NCBI GenBank assembly: GCA_020849725.1
Contig: JADLAZ010000272.1
Coordinates: 1 to 64,000, forward strand
Length of the DNA: 64,000 bases
DNA from: Chloroflexota bacterium
GTDB taxonomy: Bacteria > Chloroflexota > Chloroflexia > Thermomicrobiales > JADLAZ01
Direction: 5' to 3'
Shown here: piece by piece, positions 48,322 through 57,164 of the stretch
Numbering within the stretch: position 1 is the first letter of the stretch
How the letters are laid out: each line of letters starts with the position of its first letter
Made by a program: the position numbers and the translations under genes
The notes under the pieces: model-generated
What the model was told of the DNA's origin: nothing
Databases searched by the model: none
The model's input: the letters and a program-made list of their open reading frames with translations, nothing else

Positions 48322-49815
48322 CTATGGTACCCGTAATCTCGACTGGCGCGATGCCGCCGTGGCCGAAACGTGAGCCAACCCGCCATCACCCCTCGCCGCC
48401 GCCCTATCGGCAGTGAGCCGATCGTCCAGGCTGGTGGCAACACCGACCGCAGCCCCAATCAGGAGCCAGAAGAGCGTGCCCATGTGGCTGAACTCGATGT
48501 TGAAGAAGTAGTGGTCGAACACCCCGACGACCAGGGCGCTAACCAGCGCCGCCAGCAGCGCCACCAGCAGATCGCCCACCGGCGTTGCCCAGACCCGGCG
48601 CGCGCCGCGCCAAACGACCAGTAGTGCGGCGCCGATCGCCCACAGCAGCGCGGCCAGCCCGACCAGGCCCATGCGGCTGGCTACCGCCAGGTAGATGCTG
48701 GAGACACCCGTCTGCAGGTCAATCGACGGCGCCTGCCCGAAGCCGACGCCGAACACCGGATAGGCCTGGATGATCGCCAGCGCGTTCTGGTACTCCGCCA
48801 GGCGCAGGCGAGTCGCCGGGTCCTGCAACTGCAACCCCTCGATCAGGCGACCGGCGAAGCCAGCGCCCACCCCGGCCGACACGACCGCCAGCCCACCCAG
48901 GCCCAGCCCCGGCAGCAACCAGCGGTAGCGCACGACGGCCAGCCAGCCCAGGCCGGCCGCCGCCCCGACCCAGGCTCCACGCGAGTACGTCAGCAGCAGC
49001 GCCAGGCACAGCACCGGCAGCGCCGGCACGGTCAGCCAGCGCGGCACGAGCGGTCGACGCGTGACTACCATGCCGACGGCCAGCACTAGCGCCACCATCA
49101 GCAGGCCACCAAAGCTGTTCGGGTCAACGCCGGTCGACGTCAAGCGCATCGGCTTGAGCGGGTCGTCTTCAATCCAGCGCACGATGCGCGCCGTCGGGTA
49201 GCCGAGCGGCAACAGGCGCGTCAGCGCCGCCTCCGTTGTCGCTGATCCGGCCGCATACAGCGCCAGCCCGAGACCAGCCGACAGCGTCGTCGCGCCAACC
49301 AGCACACCCACGAGCGCCGCGGCCGCTCCGGCGCGCACAGTGTTGACAGCCACGACTGCCAGGACGACGCCGACCGTCAGCTTGCCGAAGTCGTGGGCAG
49401 TCTGGGTCGTGTAGCCCCGGTCCAGGCCGATCACGAAGGCAACCAGACTGGCGGCCAGCAGCAGCAGCAACGGCAGGTCGAGCGGCGTGCGACGAATGGC
49501 CTCGTCTCGCCGCATCAGCAGCCGCAGGAGCCAGACGACGATGGTCGCCGCCGCGGCCAGTGTGACCAGAGACGGCGTGAGCACCAGACGCACCGGCAGC
49601 GTGGCATAGGGCAGCAGCGCGACCAGCACGACCGTCAGCAGCAAGCCGGCGCGCGGGTCGAGCAGCAGCCCGGCCGCCAGCGGCAGCGCGAGCGCTAGCC
49701 CCACCGCCGGCGCGGGTCCGATGCCGGCCGCGAGCATCCCGGCGCCAACTGCCAGTCCAACCGCGATCGTGACCGGCCAGATGTCGCTCCAGACGTGAGC
49801 CAGCCGGACCGCCAT
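48322..49815 (-). CDS. O-antigen ligase/polymerase family membrane protein
   Basis: 497-residue protein with about 12-13 hydrophobic segments and the Wzy/WaaL signature: VDPNSFGGLLMVALVLAVG, LLTYSRGAWVGAAAGLGWL (Arg before the large loop), then a periplasmic loop with EYQNALAIIQAYPVFGVG (the family H/PxxGxG region). It probably joins polysaccharide or other glycan units at the outer face. An ATG at 49839 is too close to the predicted transcription start, so 49815 with GGAGCGGAGG upstream is preferred. Divergent from the GH-like gene. Confidence 0.84.
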   Translation of the reverse strand: MAVRLAHVWSDIWPVTIAVGLAVGAGMLAAGIGPAPAVGLALALPLAAGLLLDPRAGLLLTVVLVALLPYATLPVRLVLTPSLVTLAAAATIVVWLLRLLMRRDEAIRRTPLDLPLLLLLAASLVAFVIGLDRGYTTQTAHDFGKLTVGVVLAVVAVNTVRAGAAAALVGVLVGATTLSAGLGLALYAAGSATTEAALTRLLPLGYPTARIVRWIEDDPLKPMRLTSTGVDPNSFGGLLMVALVLAVGMVVTRRPLVPRWLTVPALPVLCLALLLTYSRGAWVGAAAGLGWLAVVRYRWLLPGLGLGGLAVVSAGVGAGFAGRLIEGLQLQDPATRLRLAEYQNALAIIQAYPVFGVGFGQAPSIDLQTGVSSIYLAVASRMGLVGLAALLWAIGAALLVVWRGARRVWATPVGDLLVALLAALVSALVVGVFDHYFFNIEFSHMGTLFWLLIGAAVGVATSLDDRLTADRAAARGDGGLAHVSATAASRQSRLRVP

Positions 49816-49853
49816 TGCCGCCTCCGCTCCGGGCGCCATGCCGCACCCTCGCC

Positions 49854-49859
49854 AGTATA
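49854..49859 (-). promoter_or_regulatory. -10 element of the O-antigen-ligase gene
   Basis: The reverse strand reads TATACT. The start near 49847 leaves ~32 nt to ATG 49815; no clear -35. Confidence 0.4.
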
Positions 49860-50012
49860 ACGACCGGTCCGGCCAACCGTCGGGCCAGTCGGGCAGAGAG
49901 CCGGACGTCGGATCGGGAGTACCGTGTGACTGGAATTGCCGCTGTCCGGAGCGGGCGGTACCATCGCTCGCAGGCTGGCTCGCGCGAGCCACGGTCGACA
50001 CACGGTCAGGGC

Positions 50013-51140
50013 ATGCGGCGCTCATCCGTCACACCGACCTCGGCCCTGGTGGCCCTCGTGATCGTGCTCGCGACCGGTCACCTGGCGCGCGAGCTGGCTT
50101 TCCCGCGCGCCGAGCCGGTCGAGACGCCGCGTGTGGTGCAGACCCTGAACCCCAAGGTCGGCATCCACACCCGCCTGACCGACGAGGGCTCGACCGAGCG
50201 CATCACCCGCACCTATCGCATGGTCCGGCAGATGGGCGCCGCCTGGGTGGTCGAGTATCTCCCCTGGCCCTACGTCCAGGGCGGCACGCCCGATGACGCT
50301 GACTGGCGCCATGCCGACCGCCTGGTCGACCGTGCCGTCATGGAGGGGCTGCGGGTCGTCCTGCGGATCGACAGCGTGCCGGCCTGGGCCAGGCCACCCG
50401 GCACGACGTTCAAGCACCTCGACCCCGACCAGTACGAGGCGTTCGCCGGATTTGCCGCCGCTGTGGCCACCCGCTATCGCGGCCGCGTCAGCCACCTGGT
50501 CGTCTGGAACGAGCCGAACCTCGCCTACGAATGGGGCCAGCGGCCGGTGGATCCAGTGGCCTACACGCGGCTGCTGGCAACGACCTATGCCGCCGTGAAG
50601 CGCGTGAACCCCGACATGCGGGTCGTCGCCGCTGGTCTCGCGCCGACTACCGAACCGGCTGGCAGCCCTTGGGGCCTGGACGATCTGGAGTACCTACGGG
50701 CGATGTACCGCGCCGGCGCGGCGGCACACTTCGACGCGCTGGCCATCCACGCCTACGGGCTGACGTTGCCACCGGACGCACCGGCCGACGCGACGAAGAT
50801 CACCTTCTCGCGGGCGTTACTGACCCGTCAGGTCATGGAGCAATTCGGCGACGGCGCCAAGCCGGCGCTCATCACCGAGGGCGGCTGGAACGACAGCCCG
50901 CGCTGGACCTACGGCGTAGCGCCGGCCGCCCGCATCGCCTATACGCTGCGAGCCTACCAGCTCGCGACCGAGTGGCCCTGGCTCGATGCCATGTGCCTGT
51001 GGACGTTTCGCACCCCCCGCCCGAACCGCACCTACCACGACAACTATGCCTTCGTCGCGCCGGACTTCACGCCGACGCCGCTCTATCTGGAGGTTCAGCG
51101 CGCAGCGCGCGGCTTCGTGCCGCCAGAGGGGGAGCCGTGA
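50013..51140 (+). CDS. Clan GH-A-type glycoside hydrolase-like protein, membrane anchored
   Basis: 375-residue protein. An N-terminal signal anchor (residues 10-27) is followed by a (beta/alpha)8 domain resembling GH39/GH5. Acid/base Glu167 is in VVWNEPNLAYEW and the nucleophile candidate Glu289 is in ALITEGGWND, the expected spacing. Hence it likely cleaves an extracellular or periplasmic glycan. The stop overlaps the start of the solute-binding gene (GTGA), so both are coupled. Substrate unknown; proximity to the O-antigen-ligase gene hints at surface glycans. Confidence 0.82.
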   Translation: MRRSSVTPTSALVALVIVLATGHLARELAFPRAEPVETPRVVQTLNPKVGIHTRLTDEGSTERITRTYRMVRQMGAAWVVEYLPWPYVQGGTPDDADWRHADRLVDRAVMEGLRVVLRIDSVPAWARPPGTTFKHLDPDQYEAFAGFAAAVATRYRGRVSHLVVWNEPNLAYEWGQRPVDPVAYTRLLATTYAAVKRVNPDMRVVAAGLAPTTEPAGSPWGLDDLEYLRAMYRAGAAAHFDALAIHAYGLTLPPDAPADATKITFSRALLTRQVMEQFGDGAKPALITEGGWNDSPRWTYGVAPAARIAYTLRAYQLATEWPWLDAMCLWTFRTPRPNRTYHDNYAFVAPDFTPTPLYLEVQRAARGFVPPEGEP

Positions 51141-51955
51141 CCGACCGGCGATCAGAGCGCTGGTGGGCGCGCGTGCCATGGACGCCGCTGCTGACGGTCA
51201 CAGTCGTGGCCGCCGTCATCGCGCTGCTGCCGCCGCCACCGCCGGCGCCGCTCCCGGTCGCGGACGTGCAGCCGCCGCACCAGTGGCAGCCGGGCGTGCT
51301 GCGGGTCGGTCTGGATGCGAGCTATCCGCCGTTTGCCACCCGTGACGGCGGCATCCTGACTGGCCACGACGTGGAGCTGAGCCGCCGGCTGGCGGCGCAC
51401 CTCGGCTGGCGGCTGGAGCTGGTCGACATCCCGTTTGATGGCCTGTACGACGCGCTGCGCGTCAGTCGCATCGATGTCATCGTCTCGGCGCTGCCCCGAC
51501 AGGAGGAGATGATTGGTGCAGTGATCTACTCGCGACCGTATTTCGAGGCGGGTGAAGTTCTGGTCGTTCGCCACATCGATGGGTACGGTGGCCTCCACGC
51601 CCTCCAGGGCCGCAGGATCGGCGCGGAGATGGGCAGTTTGGGCGACCAGGCCGCACGCCGGCAGGTGCGCGAGCATCGCTTCACCCTCGATTCGAGCTTC
51701 ACCAGCCTCGATGCGGCGCTGATGGCCCTGCGCGATGGTCGCGTCGACGCGGTCGCCGTCGATCGAGTAACCGCCCTGATCCGTCGCGCGGCCGACCCTG
51801 CCCTCGACATCCTGGACCCGCCGCTCGATCCCGCGCCCTATGCTATCGCCATGCCCTTTGACGCCCCCGACTTCGCCGAGTCGGTCGATCGCTGGCTTGA
51901 CGACCTGGACCGCACCGGCCAGTTAACCCAGCTGCGACGAGCGCATGTCGGGTGA
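51137..51955 (+). CDS. Family 3 extracellular solute-binding protein, membrane anchored
   Basis: 272-residue periplasmic-binding-protein type. A hydrophobic anchor (about 15-33) and a Pro-rich linker lead to the SBP_bac_3 fold: LRVGLDASYPPFATRDGG, LTGHDVELSRRLAAHLGW, FDGLYDALRVSRIDVIVSAL and GRRIGAEMGSLGD. The typical ligand is an amino acid or small polar solute. No permease or ATPase gene is near, so it may be a sensor or a stand-alone receptor. It begins at GTG with GGGGGAG upstream and overlaps the GH-like gene. Confidence 0.84.
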   Translation: MTDRRSERWWARVPWTPLLTVTVVAAVIALLPPPPPAPLPVADVQPPHQWQPGVLRVGLDASYPPFATRDGGILTGHDVELSRRLAAHLGWRLELVDIPFDGLYDALRVSRIDVIVSALPRQEEMIGAVIYSRPYFEAGEVLVVRHIDGYGGLHALQGRRIGAEMGSLGDQAARRQVREHRFTLDSSFTSLDAALMALRDGRVDAVAVDRVTALIRRAADPALDILDPPLDPAPYAIAMPFDAPDFAESVDRWLDDLDRTGQLTQLRRAHVG

Positions 51956-52053
51956 GAACGTGGCCATCGCCACATCCCATCTCGGAGTCTGGTGCGCGTG
52001 CCAGCGCACCGAACCATGACCATCGCTGGATGCCGTTGTCGCAGGACGCGCGC

Positions 52054-52059
52054 TATAAT
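52054..52059 (+). promoter_or_regulatory. -10 element of the korAB promoter
   Basis: A perfect TATAAT, with no good -35 at 17 nt. The start near 52066 leaves a ~74-nt leader to korA. Confidence 0.5.
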
Positions 52060-52139
52060 CGGCAATGGGTTGGCGCGGCGACGGCGACGATGAGGTCGCT
52101 GCGCGGCCGGGGCAGTGTCGCCTACACACGAGGGGGAGC

Positions 52140-53885
52140 ATGCCACAGCAAGACGTCGTCATTCGCATCGCGGGCGAGGCCGGCGAGGGCATCCAGAGTA
52201 CCGGACAACTCCTCGCTCAGGCCGCCGCTCGTGCCGGCTTCCGCATCCTGACCGACTTCGTGCCACCGGCGGAGATCAAAGGTGGCAACTCGCTGTATCA
52301 GGTCCGCCTGAGCCAGGCCGACCTGCACCACCGCGGCGACCTGGTCGACATCCTGATGGCGTTCACGCAGGAGGCCTACGACGTCAATGTCGGTGACCTC
52401 AAGCCAGGCGGCCTGCTCATCTACGACTCGGCCGAATTCACACCGCCGGACAGCGGTCAGTACCAACGCGTCGCGCTGCCGCTAACCAATATCGCCAAGA
52501 CGCAATTGCGGTTTGAGCGCGGCAAGAACGTCGTCTCCTACGGCGCCGCGGCAGCGCTGCTGGGTCTGCCACAGTCGTTTCTGAGCCAGCTCGTGAAGGA
52601 TCGCTTCGGCCGGTACGTCGAACTGCTGCCAAAGAATCTTGAGGCCGTCGAAGCCGGCATGAGCTACGTCGAGCAGCATGTGCCGCAGCGCACCGACTAC
52701 CAGTTACATCTGCCGCCGCCAGCCGAGAACGTCATGGTTGTCTCGGGTAACCAGGCAGTCGGCCTGGCGGCTCTGGTCGCTGGCTGCCGCTTCTTCGCTG
52801 GCTATCCCATCACGCCAGCGTCCGACATTATGGAGTTCCTCGTCGCCGAGTTGCCGAAGATCGGTGGCGATTCGGTCCAGGCCGAGGACGAGATGGCAGC
52901 GCTGGGCATGGTGCTGGGCGCGTCGTTTGCCGGCAAGAAGGCGATGACGTCGACCTCTGGCCCCGGCTTTAGCCTGATGCAGGAATTGCTCGGCCTCGGC
53001 ATCATGGCTGAGCTGCCGTGCGTCATCGCCGACGTCCAGCGCGCCGGCCCCTCGACCGGCATGCCCACCCGCCACGAGCAAGGCGATCTGAACATCGCCT
53101 GCGTCGGCGGGCACGGCGAGGCGCCGCGCATCGTCATCGCGCCGACATCGGTCGAGGACTGCTTCTTCCAGACCATCACGGCCTTCAACCTCGCCGAAAA
53201 GTACCAGACGCCGGTCGTCTTCCTGTCGGATACCGTCCTGGCGGTGCGCAGCCAGAGCATTCCGCGGCCCGATCTCTCTCAGGTCGAGATCGTCGACCGG
53301 CTCACCGGCAGCAACAGCAGTGCCAAAGCGAGCGCCGGCTTGCCCTTCGAGCGCTATGCGCTGACCGAGACGGGCGTGTCGCCGATGGGTGTGCCGGGCA
53401 CCGCCGGCGCCCAGTATGTCGCGACCGGCCTTGAGCATGGCACGGCCGGCCGGCCGCGCTATGACGCCCAGACCCACCGGGAGATGACCGAGAAGCGATT
53501 CCGCAAGCTCGAGCACGCCGCGATGGACGCCCCACCGGCGCTCCACTACGGCGATCCGACGGCCGACATCGGTATCGTGACCTGGGGGTCGACGGCCGGC
53601 ACGGTCATCGAGGCCATCGATCGCGCTGCCGACAGCGGGATCCGCGCCGAGTTGCTCGCGCCGAGGATGCTCCGCCCCCTGCCCGACCATCAACTGGCTG
53701 ACTGGTTGCGCAGCAAGCGAGTCGTTTTGTGCGCCGAGGTCAACTACAGCGGCCAACTGGCCGACTTCCTGGTCGCGCGCTATGGCGTGCCGCTGATCAA
53801 AGTCAACACCTACGAAGGTCGACCGTTCACCGTCGAGCAGCTGGTGCAGGCGATGAGCGAGGTCGGCGTCCTGCCGCGCGCCTAG
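52140..53885 (+). CDS. korA: 2-oxoacid:ferredoxin oxidoreductase, fused gamma-alpha subunit (KorA)
   Basis: 581-residue subunit with the gamma domain (about 5-190; IRIAGEAGEGIQSTGQLLAQ) fused in front of the alpha domain (200-580; FFAGYPITPASDIMEFL, AEDEMAALGMVLGASF, TSGPGFSLM). With KorB it oxidatively decarboxylates 2-oxoglutarate, or another 2-oxoacid, to the acyl-CoA and reduces ferredoxin, and can run in reverse for CO2 fixation. GGGGGAG precedes the ATG at 52140. The open frame upstream is not coding-like. korB follows after 40 bases. Confidence 0.93.
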   Translation: MPQQDVVIRIAGEAGEGIQSTGQLLAQAAARAGFRILTDFVPPAEIKGGNSLYQVRLSQADLHHRGDLVDILMAFTQEAYDVNVGDLKPGGLLIYDSAEFTPPDSGQYQRVALPLTNIAKTQLRFERGKNVVSYGAAAALLGLPQSFLSQLVKDRFGRYVELLPKNLEAVEAGMSYVEQHVPQRTDYQLHLPPPAENVMVVSGNQAVGLAALVAGCRFFAGYPITPASDIMEFLVAELPKIGGDSVQAEDEMAALGMVLGASFAGKKAMTSTSGPGFSLMQELLGLGIMAELPCVIADVQRAGPSTGMPTRHEQGDLNIACVGGHGEAPRIVIAPTSVEDCFFQTITAFNLAEKYQTPVVFLSDTVLAVRSQSIPRPDLSQVEIVDRLTGSNSSAKASAGLPFERYALTETGVSPMGVPGTAGAQYVATGLEHGTAGRPRYDAQTHREMTEKRFRKLEHAAMDAPPALHYGDPTADIGIVTWGSTAGTVIEAIDRAADSGIRAELLAPRMLRPLPDHQLADWLRSKRVVLCAEVNYSGQLADFLVARYGVPLIKVNTYEGRPFTVEQLVQAMSEVGVLPRA

Positions 53886-53925
53886 CCTCGGGGCCAGGCG
53901 CGCGATCGCTGCTGGGAGGGGACCC

Positions 53926-54798
53926 ATGGCTGACGGCACGCTCACCATCGAGCGCACGATCGACGACTACAAGTCCGAAGAGAAGCCGACGTGGTGCCCT
54001 GGCTGCGGCGACTTCGGCGTTCTGAACGCCGTCTACAACGCGCTGCGGATCAAGGGTTACGACTCGAAGGACGTGGTGGCGGTCGCCGGCATCGGCTGCT
54101 CGAGCCGCTTCCCGTTCTTCGTCAGCAGCTACGGTTTTCACGGCGTCCACGGTCGCGCCATGCCGATTGCGACCGGCGTCAAGGTCGCCAATCCGGACTT
54201 GGCCGTGCTGGCGCTCGGCGGCGACGGCGACGGCTTCGCCATCGGCGGCGGGCATTTCATTCATGCCGCCCGGCGCAACTTGGACATCACCTACATCATC
54301 ATGGACAACGCGGTCTATGGCCTGACCAAGGGCCAGACCTCACCCACCTCCATGCTCGGCTATGTCAGCAAATCCACCCCCAAGGGCAGTCTCGACCAGG
54401 CGCTCAACCCGCTGACGCTGGCGATCGCCTGTGGCGCGACGTTCGTGGCGCGGGCCTTCTCCGGTAAGCCAAAGGAGCTGGCCGACCTGATCGTGCAAGG
54501 CATCGAGCACAAGGGGTTCTCCTTGATCGACGCCTACTCGCCCTGCCCGACCTTCAACAAGATCAACACCTTCAAATTCTATCGCGATGAGGTAGCCGAT
54601 TTGCCGGCCGGGTATGACCCGTCCGACATGGTGAGCGCGCTGCATTACGCCGCCATTGACGATCCGCTGTACACGGGCCTGATCTACCAGCGCGCTTCCG
54701 GCTCCACATCGTACAACGAGCGGCTGGCCTCCCAGCACAGCGGCGTCGAGGCCGACGCGCACAAAGTCATCGGCAACCTGTTCGCACGCTTCAGCTAG
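53926..54798 (+). CDS. korB: 2-oxoacid:ferredoxin oxidoreductase beta subunit (KorB)
   Basis: 290-residue thiamin-diphosphate subunit. WCPGCGDFGVLNAVYNAL gives two Fe-S Cys and GIGCSSRFPFF a third. GGDGDGFAIGGGHFIHAARR is the ThDP/Mg site, and MDNAVYGLTKGQTSPTS follows. The [4Fe-4S] cluster ligand set (C-x-x-C plus two distant Cys, the last in YSPCPTFN) is complete. GGAGGGGA precedes the ATG. Transcription of korAB should end at the strong hairpin just after the stop. Confidence 0.94.
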   Translation: MADGTLTIERTIDDYKSEEKPTWCPGCGDFGVLNAVYNALRIKGYDSKDVVAVAGIGCSSRFPFFVSSYGFHGVHGRAMPIATGVKVANPDLAVLALGGDGDGFAIGGGHFIHAARRNLDITYIIMDNAVYGLTKGQTSPTSMLGYVSKSTPKGSLDQALNPLTLAIACGATFVARAFSGKPKELADLIVQGIEHKGFSLIDAYSPCPTFNKINTFKFYRDEVADLPAGYDPSDMVSALHYAAIDDPLYTGLIYQRASGSTSYNERLASQHSGVEADAHKVIGNLFARFS

Positions 54799-54807
54799 GG
54801 CGTGCCG

Positions 54808-54839
54808 CGCCGGCGGCTACCCACGGATCGCCGCCGGCG
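54808..54839. terminator. GC-rich bidirectional hairpin between korB and the TIM-barrel gene
   Basis: Perfect 10-bp inverted repeat CGCCGGCGGC / GCCGCCGGCG with a 12-base loop. It lies just after korB and reaches into the 3' codons of the convergent gene. Very stable but without a T-tract. Confidence 0.55.
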
Positions 54840-55641
54840 TCGATGCGGCCAGCCAGGTCTGCACCCGCTTGACACTCACGGCCAGATCGGCCAGCGGGTC
54901 GTGGTCGGGTGGCTCGTGCTCGATCGACAGCATCCCCTGGTAGCCAACCTGCTGCAGCCGCGCCAGCACCGCCTGGATTCCGACGACGCCATCGCCCAGC
55001 GGACAGGTCCGGTGCGGCAGGCCGACCGAGCGCACATCTTTGAGGTGGATGTGCAGCAGGTACTCCTGCAGTCGGCCGATCGCCTTGACAGCGTCGACGC
55101 CGTTCGTCTTGAACCACCCGGTGTCGAGAGCGACCCCGAAGTGGCGCTCGCGGCTGTCAATCTGCGCCAGAATATCCAGCGGGTCATGCTCGGGATGATT
55201 CTCAAGCGCGAAACTGATGCCGGTCGACTGGCAAAGCGCGTAGACGGTCTCGGCGTAGGCTGGGTGGAGGCCGCCAACGACGAGCGGCGCCCCCAGGTCG
55301 GCGGCGATCTCAAAGGTTCGCTCCAGCTCTGCGTCGCTCAGACCAGCCCGCCGCAAACTCGCCGCATAACCGGCGACCTTCAGTCCGTGTCGGGCCAGGA
55401 TATCAGCGGCCTGTGCTACTGTCGCCGCAGTCGACGTCGGCACCAGATGCGCCGACCAGACCTCGATCGCACGAACGCCGAGCGAGGCGATCGCGCGCAC
55501 CAACTCGTCGAACTGTGCGGCGAACGCGGGACCATCGAAAACGGCCACGGTCGCGGCACGGGCCGGTCCCCAGGCGAACGGGCGCAGGGCATAGCCTGTT
55601 TGCCGACCGATGAAGCACGCGGTGTTGACTGCGATCTCCAT
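54817..55641 (-). CDS. Sugar phosphate isomerase/epimerase family TIM barrel
   Basis: 274-residue xylose-isomerase-like barrel. The start MEIAVNTACFIGRQTGYALR is followed by the metal ligands in GISFALENHPEHDPLD (Glu), FGVALDTGWF (Asp), LLHIHLKDVR (His) and MLSIEHEPPD (Glu). This is the third member of the superfamily in the window (others at 9.6 and 41.5 kb). I start at ATG 55641, since the longer frame to 55710 is not conserved-looking. Substrate unknown, probably an inositol or sugar-acid intermediate. Confidence 0.82.
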   Translation of the reverse strand: MEIAVNTACFIGRQTGYALRPFAWGPARAATVAVFDGPAFAAQFDELVRAIASLGVRAIEVWSAHLVPTSTAATVAQAADILARHGLKVAGYAASLRRAGLSDAELERTFEIAADLGAPLVVGGLHPAYAETVYALCQSTGISFALENHPEHDPLDILAQIDSRERHFGVALDTGWFKTNGVDAVKAIGRLQEYLLHIHLKDVRSVGLPHRTCPLGDGVVGIQAVLARLQQVGYQGMLSIEHEPPDHDPLADLAVSVKRVQTWLAASTPAAIRG

Positions 55642-55785
55642 GGCGAGTGCCGCTCCCGTGTTGCACGCGGTCCCGATCGAGGGTGCTTGGTTGATGCCTG
55701 CCATACGCAACGGGCGCCAGAAGAATGCCGGATGTCAAACGGCCATCGCCAGCCGCGACGATGACGACCGGCGACGGCTCTTTTC

Positions 55786-57117
55786 CTAGGGCGCCGGCTC
55801 CTCGTCGTCAGTGCCCACGCCACCAACGCCAGCCATCACCTGCCGGGCCGCTGGCGTGAACACGACCGGTCGCTCCAACTCGTCCAGCGCCCCGAGCAGA
55901 TCGGCCGCCAGATCTGCCGGGTGCTCGATCCCGACGGACAGGCGGAGGAGCGCCGGACTGATACCCATGCGCTGACACTGGCGCGGCGACAACTCACGGT
56001 GGGAAGCCATCGCCGGGCACGAAACGAGTGAATAGATGTCGCCCAGGCTGGTAGCCGGCAGGCATAGGCGCAGGCAGTTGAGAAAGCGATGGACGTCCGC
56101 CGGACCGGCATCCCGCAATTCGAAGCTGATCATGCCGCCGTACCAGCCCGGCCGCAGGAGCCGGCGCGCGACAGCATGCTGAGGGTGCGACGAGAGACCT
56201 GGAAAATGCACCCGCGCCACCCGCGGGTGGTGAGCCAGGCGGCGGGCCAGCAGACGCGCCGTCGCGCACTGGCGGCGCAGCCGCAGGGGCAATGTCTTCA
56301 CACCGCGCAGCAGCAGCCAGGCCTCGTTCGGCGCCAGCAGCGCCCCCATCGTCTGAGCCAGCGGCCTCAGCGAGGCTGCGGCCATGCCATTGCCGTAGAC
56401 GATACCGGCAGTGATGTCGGCATGGCCACCGAGATACTTGGTGGCCGAGTGAACAACCAGATCAGCGCCCTGCGCCAGAGGTGAGCCGAGGGGCGGCGGG
56501 GTGAAAGTGGCATCGACGATCAACGTGGCGCCATGGGCATGCGCCGCCACCGCCAGCGCCGGGATGTCTGCGACTCGCAACAGCGGATTAGAGATCGACT
56601 CGACCAGGACGGCGCGTGCCTCGCCATCGGCCAGCACCGCGGCGAGCGCCGCCGGGTCGTTCAAATCGACGTACGTCGTGCGGACGCCAAGCGGAGCCAG
56701 GATGGTGTTGAGCAGGGAGAAGGTCGTGGCGTACAGATCTATTGAGGCAACGACTCGGTCACCTGCCGCGACACCCGCTGCCAGCAGCGCGGCGTGCAGA
56801 GCGGCCATGCCGCTGCCGAAGGCCACGCAGTGGGCTGCCCCTTCCAGCGACCCAACCGCCTTCTCCAGCGCCTCGACCGTCGGATTGGAGATGCGCGAGT
56901 AGACATAGCCGGTGGCCTCGCCGCCAAAGACCGCGTCCAACTCCTCAGCCGAGTCGTAGACGAAAGTCGTGCTGCGGTGGATGGGCGTAGCGGTCGGTAT
57001 CGCCGCCGAAGGGCGTGCCCGCTCGCCCGCGTGCACGGCTCGGGTTTCCACGGCGTAGGTGATGGGTCGGCTCACGCGGCGGTCGCTGTCGGGGCGGCGA
57101 TCGTCACTATCTTCCAT
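55786..57117 (-). CDS. Cys/Met metabolism PLP-dependent enzyme (cystathionine gamma-synthase / methionine gamma-lyase family)
   Basis: 443-residue fold-type I PLP enzyme. Markers: ETRAVHAGERARPSAAIPTA near the N-terminus, YVYSRISNPTVEALEKAVGS, AFGSGMAALHAALLA, and the PLP lysine in VHSATKYLGGHADITAG. SLGDIYSLVSCPAMASH closes the family pattern. It performs gamma- or beta-elimination/replacement at Cys or Met sulfur. Which member (MetB, MetC, MdeA or MetZ) cannot be decided from sequence alone, and no sulfur genes are adjacent. Confidence 0.9.
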   Translation of the reverse strand: MEDSDDRRPDSDRRVSRPITYAVETRAVHAGERARPSAAIPTATPIHRSTTFVYDSAEELDAVFGGEATGYVYSRISNPTVEALEKAVGSLEGAAHCVAFGSGMAALHAALLAAGVAAGDRVVASIDLYATTFSLLNTILAPLGVRTTYVDLNDPAALAAVLADGEARAVLVESISNPLLRVADIPALAVAAHAHGATLIVDATFTPPPLGSPLAQGADLVVHSATKYLGGHADITAGIVYGNGMAAASLRPLAQTMGALLAPNEAWLLLRGVKTLPLRLRRQCATARLLARRLAHHPRVARVHFPGLSSHPQHAVARRLLRPGWYGGMISFELRDAGPADVHRFLNCLRLCLPATSLGDIYSLVSCPAMASHRELSPRQCQRMGISPALLRLSVGIEHPADLAADLLGALDELERPVVFTPAARQVMAGVGGVGTDDEEPAP

Positions 57118-57164
57118 GGCTCTCTCATGCTCCCCGTCGTGCCGGCCGCCAGCGTCACTGCGCC

